This document shows, piece by piece, positions 6,589 through 14,255 of a stretch of 21,691 bases of DNA; position 1 is the stretch's first letter, and each line of letters opens with the position of its first letter. The stretch is taken from NCBI GenBank assembly GCA_022866885.1, contig JALHWS010000066.1:1-21691 (forward strand), given 5' to 3'. Origin of the DNA: Candidatus Microgenomates bacterium (GTDB lineage: Bacteria > Patescibacteriota > Microgenomatia > 2-02-FULL-39-11). Under the pieces are notes generated by a model. The model ran no database searches and had not been told where the DNA came from. It was given only the letters and a program-made list of their open reading frames with translations. The position numbers and the translations under genes are program-made.

Positions 6589-7959
6589 ATGGTAAAAAGG
6601 ACACTCCTTATTCTCTCTATTTTTATCGCCACAATTTTCTTAATTGTTTCGTCAGCTCCTTATTTTAATTATTTTCTTATCCAAATCGGCGTCAAAAAAG
6701 AATCAATCATGATAGCCGGAACCGGCAGTATGTATCCGACTTTTCCCAAAGGAGAAGGGACTAATGATTTAGTCAGAGCGCAGGAGATTGTTGCCTGGCC
6801 GCAGATGAAGAAATACCCCTCCGGATTATCTATTTTTGGCAAACATCTTTTTGACTACACGATACAAAACGGTGATATCGTCGAATTTCAAAACGACAAG
6901 ACAAAACAATTATCAGAAAAAAAATACGGTGAAGAGGCCGGTTTTGTAAAAAGAGTGATTGCCCAGGCCGGAGATACAATTGACCTTCGTGACGGTTTCG
7001 TTTCCGTCAATGGCCAACTTTTAACCGAACCGTATATCGCCAAAGCCCGTGCTACTTACGGCGGAGATTACCTTCCTGACTGCAAGCAGATGACGATCCC
7101 GCCGGGTTTTGTTTTTGTGATGGGTGATAACCGGAAGGCCAGTTTAGATTCGCGGTATGAGTTGGGACTGGTTAGTCTCGATGATATCCATTATGTAATT
7201 CCCTGGAACCAGCAGGAAGAATATAAAAAGAGCTGGAGGGATACGACCGGTGATTTCTCTCTCGCGCATACCACTACTTTGGATCCCCAAAAATTTATCG
7301 AACTCTTAAATGCAAAAAGACTGAAGGAGAGCCGGAAGGTGTATAAATATCAGTCTCTTTTGGATGCTTCCGCCAAAATTCGCGGAGAAGCGATGATCAA
7401 AAGTGATGATTTTTCACCGGAAGGCACCAGAAGCGGGATGACTTTGGAAAAAGCCATCAGACAGTCAGGCTACCGCAATATCATTTTCGCCGAAGTCTAC
7501 AGCCGGGGTTTTTACGAAGCGGACGAACTTCTGGATAACCTGCTGGAATTTCCGGATACCAAGAAAATCCTTTTTTCCGACCAATACCAGGATATAGGAC
7601 TGGCGGCGGTTCTGGGAGAAATAAACGGTTGTCCGGTACAGGCGGTAATCGTCCATTTCGGCGGATACGTGCCGCCAAATTATTCCAAAGAGCAGACAGA
7701 CAGCTGGCAAAGCCTGGTTGAGAATTTGGAAAAAATATTACCTTCATGGGAGGCGCTTAAACAGGCAGACGGCGTTGATCAGGGGAAATTGACGGATTTA
7801 GTGAATCTGCTAAATACCCGATTGAGTAACGCTAAAAGGATAAGTACCAAGATGAGAGCCAATCAATGGCTGGATGATGAAGAGAAAAAGATGGCGGAGA
7901 ATGATAAAAACCTGGCCACGGAAGCGGAAAAATTAGTTGCGGAGTTGAATAAAAGGTAA
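6589..7959 (+). CDS. Signal peptidase I fused to a CAP (SCP/PR-1) domain
   Basis: This is a 456-residue protein, counted from the ATG at 6589; an in-frame TTG at 6580 would add three residues but neither start has a clear ribosome site. One N-terminal membrane anchor (about 5-23) is followed by a complete S26 signal peptidase I domain: the nucleophile Ser47 in TGSMYPT, the general base Lys121 in FVKRVIAQAGD, and the box E motif GDNRKASLDSR from 179. Residues about 232-359 then resemble a CAP domain (FIELLNAKR, an LLDASAKIRGEAM helix, the GY..IIFAEV strand with its Glu, and a QAVIVHFGG end). The usual CAP histidine after the first helices is missing. The last 80 residues are charged and helical, probably coiled coil. 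The enzyme would cleave exported pre-proteins; the CAP part should face outside. The next gene starts 7 bp after it. Confidence 0.87.
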   Translation: MVKRTLLILSIFIATIFLIVSSAPYFNYFLIQIGVKKESIMIAGTGSMYPTFPKGEGTNDLVRAQEIVAWPQMKKYPSGLSIFGKHLFDYTIQNGDIVEFQNDKTKQLSEKKYGEEAGFVKRVIAQAGDTIDLRDGFVSVNGQLLTEPYIAKARATYGGDYLPDCKQMTIPPGFVFVMGDNRKASLDSRYELGLVSLDDIHYVIPWNQQEEYKKSWRDTTGDFSLAHTTTLDPQKFIELLNAKRLKESRKVYKYQSLLDASAKIRGEAMIKSDDFSPEGTRSGMTLEKAIRQSGYRNIIFAEVYSRGFYEADELLDNLLEFPDTKKILFSDQYQDIGLAAVLGEINGCPVQAVIVHFGGYVPPNYSKEQTDSWQSLVENLEKILPSWEALKQADGVDQGKLTDLVNLLNTRLSNAKRISTKMRANQWLDDEEKKMAENDKNLATEAEKLVAELNKR

Positions 7960-7966
7960 TTATTCT

Positions 7967-9181
7967 ATGTCATCATATAAGAGTTTCCTCAGTAAACTTC
8001 GAAAATTTTACATCGCTCATAATTATTTATTTCCTTTATTTCTAGTTATTTTCCTCGCTTTGTTTCTTTTCGGAAAGACTTTATTCCCGCCTGCCGGGAA
8101 AATGATTTTCGGGATGGACATCTATGACGCCTATTTTTACTGGAAAAATTATTTAAGGGAAAGCATCTTAAGCGGTATCATCCCTTTCTGGAATCCATAT
8201 AATTTTTCCGGGACTCCCTTTTTGGCTCACCCGAACATCAATATCTTCTACCTGCCTAATTGGTTATTCATTATTTTACCGATTAATTACTCTTTCGCCT
8301 GGTATTTTTTTCTCCATATCGTCATTGCCGGGATAAATATGTACTGGTTAGCCCGGCAATATACCGGCAGGTTGGGAGCAACTGCCGCGGCAATCACTTA
8401 TGTGTTCGGCGGATTTTTTGCCGCCAGGATCTACAGCGGCCATTTGGAGTATGTTGATGCGGCTTCCTGGGTGCCGTTGGCATTTGGCTGTACCCGAAAC
8501 GCCCTGCTTACACCAACGAAGAAAAAAATATTATTGTCTGTTTTAGGGCTGACGGTTTTGCTTCTAACCGGTAATGAGCTTTTTTTCCTGTTTACTTTGG
8601 AACTAATCGCTTTATATATCTTGTTTTTGATGCTTAACAGACGCATTCCATTGCGAATGTCAGTTATCAGATATGCAAAAGTCTTATTGATCTCGCTTTT
8701 AGTCGCTTTCGGGTTGGCCGCTGGTGAAATATTGCCGAGAATGGAATTTATCGCAAACTCAATCAGGTCAGGCGGTATTCCGTATTCGCTTGCCGGCGGG
8801 GGAGCAATACCAGTTTCCGGCCTTTGGCTTTTCGTTAAACCATTTTTTTTGGGTATGCCTTTTCGGGATAATTATTCTTATACCGGTCCCTGGCCGAATT
8901 TACTTGAGTTTACCTATTATGTAGGGATAATCCCGATTATCGCTGTTGGCATATTTATATTTTTGACATTTGTTAATAAATTGAGGCTGATGGTGAAATT
9001 TAAAATAAATAAAGAGCTCTGGTTTTATCTTCTTTTGGTAATCCCTTTTTTTGCGCTTATCAGTTTAGGAAGTAATCTCAAACCGAATATTCACGAGTTC
9101 TTATGGCAAGTCACACCTTTATATAAAGGAATCAGAATTCAGGCCCGTCATCTGTTCGGTGTCGCTTTTGCTCTTTCTTAG
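7967..9181 (+). CDS. YfhO-like membrane protein, N-terminal fragment
   Basis: This reading frame gives 404 residues with about nine membrane segments. Motifs typical of YfhO-family proteins, proposed GT-C-fold glycosyltransferases of bacterial envelopes, are present: the first external loop with GMDIYDAYFYWKNYLRE, then PFWNPYNFSGTPFLAHP, and later the RIQARHLFGVAFALS segment that normally leads into further membrane helices. The frame stops at TAG (9179-9181), then TCT, then TGA (9185-9187), and resumes in the same frame at 9191 as the C-terminal half of the same family. The combined length, about 734 residues, is what is expected for one intact YfhO-like protein. It is either a recent pseudogene, a gene split into two chains, or a sequence error. 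It follows the SPase-CAP gene and is probably co-transcribed. Confidence 0.75.
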   Translation: MSSYKSFLSKLRKFYIAHNYLFPLFLVIFLALFLFGKTLFPPAGKMIFGMDIYDAYFYWKNYLRESILSGIIPFWNPYNFSGTPFLAHPNINIFYLPNWLFIILPINYSFAWYFFLHIVIAGINMYWLARQYTGRLGATAAAITYVFGGFFAARIYSGHLEYVDAASWVPLAFGCTRNALLTPTKKKILLSVLGLTVLLLTGNELFFLFTLELIALYILFLMLNRRIPLRMSVIRYAKVLLISLLVAFGLAAGEILPRMEFIANSIRSGGIPYSLAGGGAIPVSGLWLFVKPFFLGMPFRDNYSYTGPWPNLLEFTYYVGIIPIIAVGIFIFLTFVNKLRLMVKFKINKELWFYLLLVIPFFALISLGSNLKPNIHEFLWQVTPLYKGIRIQARHLFGVAFALS

Positions 9182-9190
9182 TCTTGAGGG

Positions 9191-10174
9191 ATGATCATCG
9201 GTATTTTGAAAACCAAAATCCTGAAAGTTTTACTTCTGTTATTAATTACTTTTGATCTGCTCCTTTTTGGCAGGAATTTCATCCGTTTGACAGATTTGCC
9301 GACAGCCACTGCAGACAGTCGCTTAATCGATTATCTTAAAAAAGACACCAATGTTTTTAGGGTTTTGCCCGATTTTCCGGTTACTTCAACTGTCCGGCGT
9401 GATTTTGATTTCGGGGCGGCTTCGCTTTACCGTATCCCTTCAACCAGCGATTATAATTCCATGGTTTTGTCACGTTATTACAATTTTATCGATCTTTTAA
9501 ATAAGGCTTCTGTCTCTTCTGTTCCCTATTACAACGTCGAGATTCCGCCTCCAAATCCTAAATCATCATATATTAATTACTTAAATGTCAGATATATTCT
9601 CAGTGACCGTATTACAGACGGTTTGTCCGGTGATGTAAGCGGTAATTATTCAATACTCTTAGAAGGAGAAAGATACCGGCTTTACAGAAATAATAATGTT
9701 CTACCCCGTTTTTTCTTCGTCCCTCAGGCGCAGTTGTACCAGACGGATAAAGAATTGGAAAAAGCTCTGATAAGCGGTCAGGATTTGGAGAAAACCGTAA
9801 TGCTTCGGAAAAGCGATTTGGTTGATGGTAAAAAATACGATTTGGATTGCGCTTCTGCGGAAAAAAACAAAGTGGAAACGGTTTCTTACTCGGCAAACTC
9901 TATATCCTTACGGACGAATTCGGCTTGTAATGCCTTTCTTTCCAGTAGTGAAGTTTACTATCCCGGTTGGCGGGTGAAAGTAGACGGCAAAGAAAGTAAA
10001 ATATTACTGGGGAATTCCGCTTTCCGGACAATTTATTTACCCAAAGGACAACATTCCGTTGAGTACTATTTTTCCCCAAAAATCTATTATTTCGGCTTAT
10101 TTATAACATTATTCTCATTCCTGTTGTTCTGGAAAATATATACCAGCGGCACTTCAAGGGATGTAAGAGAATAG
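9191..10174 (+). CDS. YfhO-like membrane protein, C-terminal fragment
   Basis: This 327-residue frame is in phase with the fragment ending at 9181, separated by only TAG-TCT-TGA-GGG. It opens with a membrane helix (ILKVLLLLLITFDLLLFG), continues as a large extracytoplasmic beta-rich region, contains the family's closing signature SSEVYYPGWRVKVDG at about 250-264 followed by FRTIYLPKGQHSVEYYF, and ends with a last membrane helix. This is the C-terminal part of YfhO-type proteins and is not normally encoded alone. A GAGG lies directly before the ATG, too close to act as a standard ribosome site, so expression would rely on re-initiation or readthrough. Its last 88 bp overlap the 3' end of the convergent glycosyltransferase gene. 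Confidence 0.7.
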   Translation: MIIGILKTKILKVLLLLLITFDLLLFGRNFIRLTDLPTATADSRLIDYLKKDTNVFRVLPDFPVTSTVRRDFDFGAASLYRIPSTSDYNSMVLSRYYNFIDLLNKASVSSVPYYNVEIPPPNPKSSYINYLNVRYILSDRITDGLSGDVSGNYSILLEGERYRLYRNNNVLPRFFFVPQAQLYQTDKELEKALISGQDLEKTVMLRKSDLVDGKKYDLDCASAEKNKVETVSYSANSISLRTNSACNAFLSSSEVYYPGWRVKVDGKESKILLGNSAFRTIYLPKGQHSVEYYFSPKIYYFGLFITLFSFLLFWKIYTSGTSRDVRE

Positions 10175-11655
10175 ACCGGTTTATTGCTTTTTAAATACGG
10201 ATAAATATTATACCAGTTAAAAAAAGACTCCCGGTTTAAAATGACCGTATAATCACTCTCATTATATATCTGTGAATTGGCTTTAGTAAGATTATTTTCA
10301 TTGACCGTATCTGAAAGATCCGGTCGCAGATATAATTTGGCTATATCCGGCGCCATCGCTACCGTAATTTTGGCATTGTTGCGGGCGTTTTGATTAAGGT
10401 ATTGCATGGCTTGCTTATAGCTTCCTGCCCAAAACTCGATATCAAATTTGCCCTGGGCTCCTTTAATTCCTCCCAACCATTCGCTGAAATAGCTAGTTTG
10501 ATACGGATGCACGGAAGACACTTGAAGTATCAAATAACAAATGTAAACACATGAGAATATAAAAGAAACATGATGAAACATATGACTTATTCTTTTCAAG
10601 AAATGGGTAAAGCCTACTCCGGCAATGATGGAAAAAGGGAAAATGACTTCCATAAAATGGCGGATGTCATCGATGACAATCATTCCCGGTTTGAAGAAAC
10701 GCAATAATGGAATAACAAACCAAAGAAAAAGGAAAAGATAATTACTATTTTCAGGCATCTTTTTCAAAAGAATAAATAAGCCGATTAAGAAAAAGAATAT
10801 TATTGGCGCAGGTGTGACCGCCAGAAGCATTCCGTACGGGTAATGCCATGGGATATTCTGGCCTGACATATAAAGATTGCCGAAATATAAAACCGGCATT
10901 GCGGTGGTAGTAGTGACGGAGGATGAAATAAGGTCAAGCAACCTTTCCCAAGGATTTAACCAAAACAAAGACCAAAGGAGGTACGAAACAAGAGGAGCCA
11001 GGATCAGATAAAGAAGAAAAAAATGACGGGATAATGGAATCCGGTGTTGAATTTTCCTCCGGAAGAACCACCAGGCAAAACCGATCGGCAGGACGAAAAG
11101 AGCATTAAATTTGGTGTTAAAAGCAACCGCAAAAGAAACAGTTGCCAGAAACAATTTCTTTAAGTCAGGTTTTTCAATCAACCGGTAACAAAAATATAAA
11201 CTGGCGGTAAAAAAGACGGCTTGAGAGACATCTTTCATATTGTTATGAAGGTGACCGAAATAACGGGGGGTCAACGCTAAAGTCAAAGCGGAAAACAAAG
11301 CAATTAAACTTCCGAAAAGCTTCTTAGCAAATAGATATATGACCGCAATTCCGACAGTTCCCATGATAATGCTGAAAAGATTGTAAGCCGCGTCGAAGGA
11401 AAAGAGATGAGAGAATTTATAAAAAATAAGATAAGTGACAACGGAAGGAATACTGCTAAACGGTCCCCAGGAAAGCATGGTATAGTTTTTCACCGTTAAC
11501 GGCAGTCTCAAATGCCATAATCCGGCGTTAATCCTATCCGTGAAATCCCAGGTGACGCCGAAGTCATTGATAGTTGCCAGACAAAGACAAAAATAGATGA
11601 CGATAATAATTATCGGGATAATATAAGTAGATAGTTTAGACCGAAGAATATTCAT
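10087..11655 (-). CDS. GT-C / PMT-type (GT39-like) membrane glycosyltransferase
   Basis: This 522-residue protein has about ten or more membrane segments in the first 390 residues and a smaller soluble C-terminal region. The first extracytoplasmic loop carries an acidic motif (TWDFTDRI, D37 and D40) in the position where GT-C enzymes have their catalytic Asp/Glu. A second conserved spot, HNNMKDVSQAVFFTASLYF with D142, corresponds to the NPKD-like stretch of PMT_2-type enzymes. Such enzymes transfer a sugar from a polyprenyl-phosphate donor to a protein, lipid or glycan on the outer face; the acceptor is not known. It diverges from the GT4 gene (36 bp apart, overlapping AT-rich -10-like sequences). 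Its 3' end overlaps the convergent YfhO C-terminal fragment by 88 bp, although both tails look like natural family ends. Confidence 0.8.
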   Translation of the reverse strand: MNILRSKLSTYIIPIIIIVIYFCLCLATINDFGVTWDFTDRINAGLWHLRLPLTVKNYTMLSWGPFSSIPSVVTYLIFYKFSHLFSFDAAYNLFSIIMGTVGIAVIYLFAKKLFGSLIALFSALTLALTPRYFGHLHNNMKDVSQAVFFTASLYFCYRLIEKPDLKKLFLATVSFAVAFNTKFNALFVLPIGFAWWFFRRKIQHRIPLSRHFFLLYLILAPLVSYLLWSLFWLNPWERLLDLISSSVTTTTAMPVLYFGNLYMSGQNIPWHYPYGMLLAVTPAPIIFFFLIGLFILLKKMPENSNYLFLFLWFVIPLLRFFKPGMIVIDDIRHFMEVIFPFSIIAGVGFTHFLKRISHMFHHVSFIFSCVYICYLILQVSSVHPYQTSYFSEWLGGIKGAQGKFDIEFWAGSYKQAMQYLNQNARNNAKITVAMAPDIAKLYLRPDLSDTVNENNLTKANSQIYNESDYTVILNRESFFNWYNIYPYLKSNKPVYSLTSLEVPLVYIFQNNRNENNVINKPK

Positions 11656-11673
11656 TATTTTCTCAAACGAAGT

Positions 11674-11684
11674 TATGATAATAT
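11674..11684. promoter_or_regulatory. Probable divergent -10 region for the two glycosyltransferase genes
   Basis: In the 36-bp divergent gap, TATGAT (11674-11679, plus strand) lies 12 nt before the GT4 start, and TATTAT (11684 down to 11679, minus strand) lies 23 nt before the GT-C start. No -35 consensus is evident. The call rests on hexamer match and position only. Confidence 0.3.
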
Positions 11685-11691
11685 AAGCCTG

Positions 11692-12918
11692 ATGAAGATT
11701 GCAATGATTTCCTATTGGTCCTGTCCTTTAACCAGGCTTGGGGTGCTGCGCTCCGGCGGAATGAATGTTTACGTGCTTAATTTGGCTGACCAGCTGGGAA
11801 GGATGGGGCATCAGGTTGATATTTTTACTTCTTCCCACAAGGAAAATGACGACAGGGTAATCAGCGTCAATCCAAAAGTGAAAATAATCCATCTTCCCAG
11901 AGTAAAAAAGGATTTATATAAAGATGTTTCTCTTTTTGCCCAAAAAGTCATTGATTACATCAATGACAAACATCTTGCATACGATATTCTCCACGGACAC
12001 TACTTCTATTCAGGATTAATCGGAAAATACCTTAAAAATGAGTTTAATTTGCCGTTAGTGGTTTCCTTTCACTCGCTTGGTTATACGAAGGATAAATTCG
12101 GCGGTATCAAAGACAGGAGAAGAATTAGAGCTGAAAAAGATTTAATTGGTACGGTTGATTTGGTGATTGCTTCCACCGAAATTGAGAAGCAGGACCTGAT
12201 TGACGGTTATGCCTTGCCAAAAGAAAAAATTACAATTGTCAGTCCTGGGGTAAATCATTATATCTTTCGAAAGCACAGACAAAGCAATTCCCGGGAAAAA
12301 TTACATTTACCACAAACCAAAAAGATCATTCTTTTTGTAGGCCGGATTGATCCGATCAAAGATATCAGTTTCTTAATCGAGGCAGTGGATTTACTGGCAA
12401 ACCAATACCGCTCTTTTAAGAACAATTTCCGGGTGCTTCTGATCGGCGGAGATATAAACAGCAGGCAATTCTGGCAAACAAACGAGGTAAAAAAGATCAA
12501 AAAATTGATTGAGGATAAAAAATTATGCTGCTGTGTTAAATTCATTGGCAGTCGGCCGCATAATCTTTTGCCATATTATTATTCTTCCAGCGATGTCGTT
12601 GTTATGCCTTCGAAATACGAATCTTTCGGGTTAGTGGTTTTGGAAGCGATGGCTTGCGAAGGCGCTATCATCGCTTCACGCGCCGGCGGTCTGCAATACC
12701 TCGTAAAGGATAAAATCAACGGCCGATTATTCGACAGCGGAAATGTTGAACAGCTGAAGAATGTCCTTTGGGAACTTTTGAATGACCCCAAACAGAGGAA
12801 AGCTTTAGGACAGAGTGCCTTAAAATACAGTCAAAGTTTTTGCTGGGACAAGCAGGCAAAAAAGATTATCAAAATATACCGGGATATTGTACAATTCTCT
12901 CAGAAAGATAAAAAATGA
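11692..12918 (+). CDS. GT4-family glycosyltransferase
   Basis: This 408-residue, soluble GT-B-fold enzyme begins with KIAMISYWSCP and the glycine-rich SGGMNVYVLNLADQLGRMGH, the N-terminal acceptor-side pattern of GT4 enzymes such as MshA and sucrose-phosphate-synthase relatives. The C-terminal nucleotide-sugar domain has FVGRIDPIKD, MPSKYESFGLVVLEAMAC with the EX7E pair at E310 and E318, and ASRAGGLQYLV. It should be a retaining transferase using an activated sugar nucleotide on the inner face of the membrane. The acceptor cannot be named. It is the first gene of a compact four-gene run (GT4, PAP2, NlpC/P60-like, MurD-like); its stop overlaps the next start as ATGA, so coupling is expected. 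This context suggests a lipid-linked envelope glycan. Confidence 0.9.
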   Translation: MKIAMISYWSCPLTRLGVLRSGGMNVYVLNLADQLGRMGHQVDIFTSSHKENDDRVISVNPKVKIIHLPRVKKDLYKDVSLFAQKVIDYINDKHLAYDILHGHYFYSGLIGKYLKNEFNLPLVVSFHSLGYTKDKFGGIKDRRRIRAEKDLIGTVDLVIASTEIEKQDLIDGYALPKEKITIVSPGVNHYIFRKHRQSNSREKLHLPQTKKIILFVGRIDPIKDISFLIEAVDLLANQYRSFKNNFRVLLIGGDINSRQFWQTNEVKKIKKLIEDKKLCCCVKFIGSRPHNLLPYYYSSSDVVVMPSKYESFGLVVLEAMACEGAIIASRAGGLQYLVKDKINGRLFDSGNVEQLKNVLWELLNDPKQRKALGQSALKYSQSFCWDKQAKKIIKIYRDIVQFSQKDKK

Positions 12919-13550
12919 CGGATAAATTGCGTAAAAGTTTGATACTCGGATCAATAATCTTGGGAGTTGCTTTTTTCTGTTTAAGCATTTTGGTTAATAC
13001 CGATTCTTTCAGGGATATTGACTACCAGTCGATGCTTGGTTTACAGCAGCATATCAGCAGGTTCTTCGATATCCCTTTTTCCATATTTACTGTCCTTGGC
13101 TCGACAGAAATATCACTGATTATTCTGATGTTGGTTTTCACCGGATTGATCATTAAAAAAAAGAAACTATTTTTAGGTATCTTTCTTTATTTTTCTATAT
13201 ATCTTATCGAGTTGATAGGCAAACTGGTAATTTTTCATCCCAGCCCACCGGCTTTATTCCACCGGTACGCATTGAACATCTATTTTCCGAGCCAATTTGT
13301 GGTAAACACCAGGTTTGCTTTTCCTTCCGGACATATGGCCAGAAGTATTTTTCTGGTCATAATCGCCCTTTTTTTATTTCTTAAAAATAAAAATTTCCGT
13401 TACAGAAAAATAGTGGCAGCCGGTTTTTTTATTTTTACCTTAGTGATGTTTATCAGTCGCGTTTATCTCGGTGAACATTGGTTATCGGACGTAATCGGCG
13501 GCTTGTTTCTCGGTTCGACTATTGCCTTTCTTTCTTTAAGTTTCTGGTAA
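12915..13550 (+). CDS. PAP2-family membrane phosphatase
   Basis: This 211-residue integral membrane protein has about six hydrophobic segments and the three-part phosphatase signature. Motif C2 is PSGH at 137-140, and motif C3 is SR-x6-H-x3-D at 181-192 (SRVYLGEHWLSD), with H188 as the expected nucleophile. Motif C1, usually KxxxxxxRP, is altered to K103-LVIF-H108-P109, one residue shorter and with His in place of Arg. The family dephosphorylates lipid phosphates such as undecaprenyl diphosphate or phosphatidylglycerol phosphate. Here, between two envelope enzymes, recycling of a polyprenyl carrier is the simplest role. It overlaps the GT4 gene by 4 bp and is followed after 2 bp by the next gene. 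Confidence 0.88.
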   Translation: MTDKLRKSLILGSIILGVAFFCLSILVNTDSFRDIDYQSMLGLQQHISRFFDIPFSIFTVLGSTEISLIILMLVFTGLIIKKKKLFLGIFLYFSIYLIELIGKLVIFHPSPPALFHRYALNIYFPSQFVVNTRFAFPSGHMARSIFLVIIALFLFLKNKNFRYRKIVAAGFFIFTLVMFISRVYLGEHWLSDVIGGLFLGSTIAFLSLSFW

Positions 13551-13552
13551 AT

Positions 13553-14254
13553 ATGAGTCAATCATTAAGTGTTCAAATTTTGGGGTTTATTAACCAATAT
13601 CTCCAAATGGATTTGGGGAAAATTACCGTTAATTGTCCTTATTGGTCAAATAAAATCAAGAGCGGTTCAGTAGTTATCCGCGGTTTCCAAAACGGGAAAG
13701 GTGCCGCCGAAGAGATTAAAACGGAACTTCAAAAAAGATTACCACTGGGAAATTTAAACGAAGATCTGCTTACATCTTTATATATCCAAAAATTTGCCAA
13801 GAAAGAGAGAATCGGCATCGACTGTTCCGGGTTGGCTTTTAGGGTTTTGGAAGAACTGGCAAGATTAAGATACAAAAATTATCCGGTTGATAACCTGACT
13901 CAAGTTTTTCCTGAAGGCATTACCCGCGTAAATGTTAAAAAACTTACGGACATAGCTTACTGTACACAAATAAATGATCTTAAAGAAGTGCAAACAGGCA
14001 ATCTGATCAGGATGATGGGAGGCAAACATGTGGTGGTAATAATAAAATCAGAAAATAATTTGATTACATACATTCATTCATCTAATGCCACGTCAACGAA
14101 AGGCGTCCACTTAAGTTACATAACCATAAGAAAAGGTTTGCCTTTGGAGAAACAAAATTGGCAGGAGAAGACAAAAAAAGGAGAAAATTTCGGCCTAAGA
14201 TATTATTATCCTAACAAAGGAGACGGCATCTTTCGGTTAAAGATATTTTCTTGA
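13553..14254 (+). CDS. NlpC/P60-like cysteine peptidase/amidase-type protein
   Basis: The ATG at 13553, 2 bp after the PAP2 stop, was chosen over upstream starts that lie inside the PAP2 gene; it gives 233 residues. The motif GIDCSGLAF places Cys91 as the nucleophile in the usual NlpC/P60 setting (DCSGL). A histidine in GGKHVVVII (H159) fits the second catalytic residue and H175 in YIHSS could be the third. The fold assignment is from these motifs only. NlpC/P60 proteins usually cut peptidoglycan cross-peptides, but there is no signal peptide or membrane segment here, so it may act inside the cell, for instance on peptidoglycan precursors or recycled fragments, or on another amide. It sits directly before the MurD-like gene (1 bp apart), which supports a precursor-related role. 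Confidence 0.72.
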   Translation: MSQSLSVQILGFINQYLQMDLGKITVNCPYWSNKIKSGSVVIRGFQNGKGAAEEIKTELQKRLPLGNLNEDLLTSLYIQKFAKKERIGIDCSGLAFRVLEELARLRYKNYPVDNLTQVFPEGITRVNVKKLTDIAYCTQINDLKEVQTGNLIRMMGGKHVVVIIKSENNLITYIHSSNATSTKGVHLSYITIRKGLPLEKQNWQEKTKKGENFGLRYYYPNKGDGIFRLKIFS

Positions 14255-14255
14255 T

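Noticed and set aside
9179..9187. Recoding of UGA as glycine (code 25) to explain the split YfhO gene
   Set aside because: An in-frame TAG is also present, TGA ends several intact genes here, and RF2 with its SPF motif is encoded in the window.
13478..13552. Upstream start for the NlpC/P60-like gene
   Set aside because: It would lie 73 bp inside the PAP2 gene; the ATG at 13553 fits the tight operon spacing and the protein's natural beginning.
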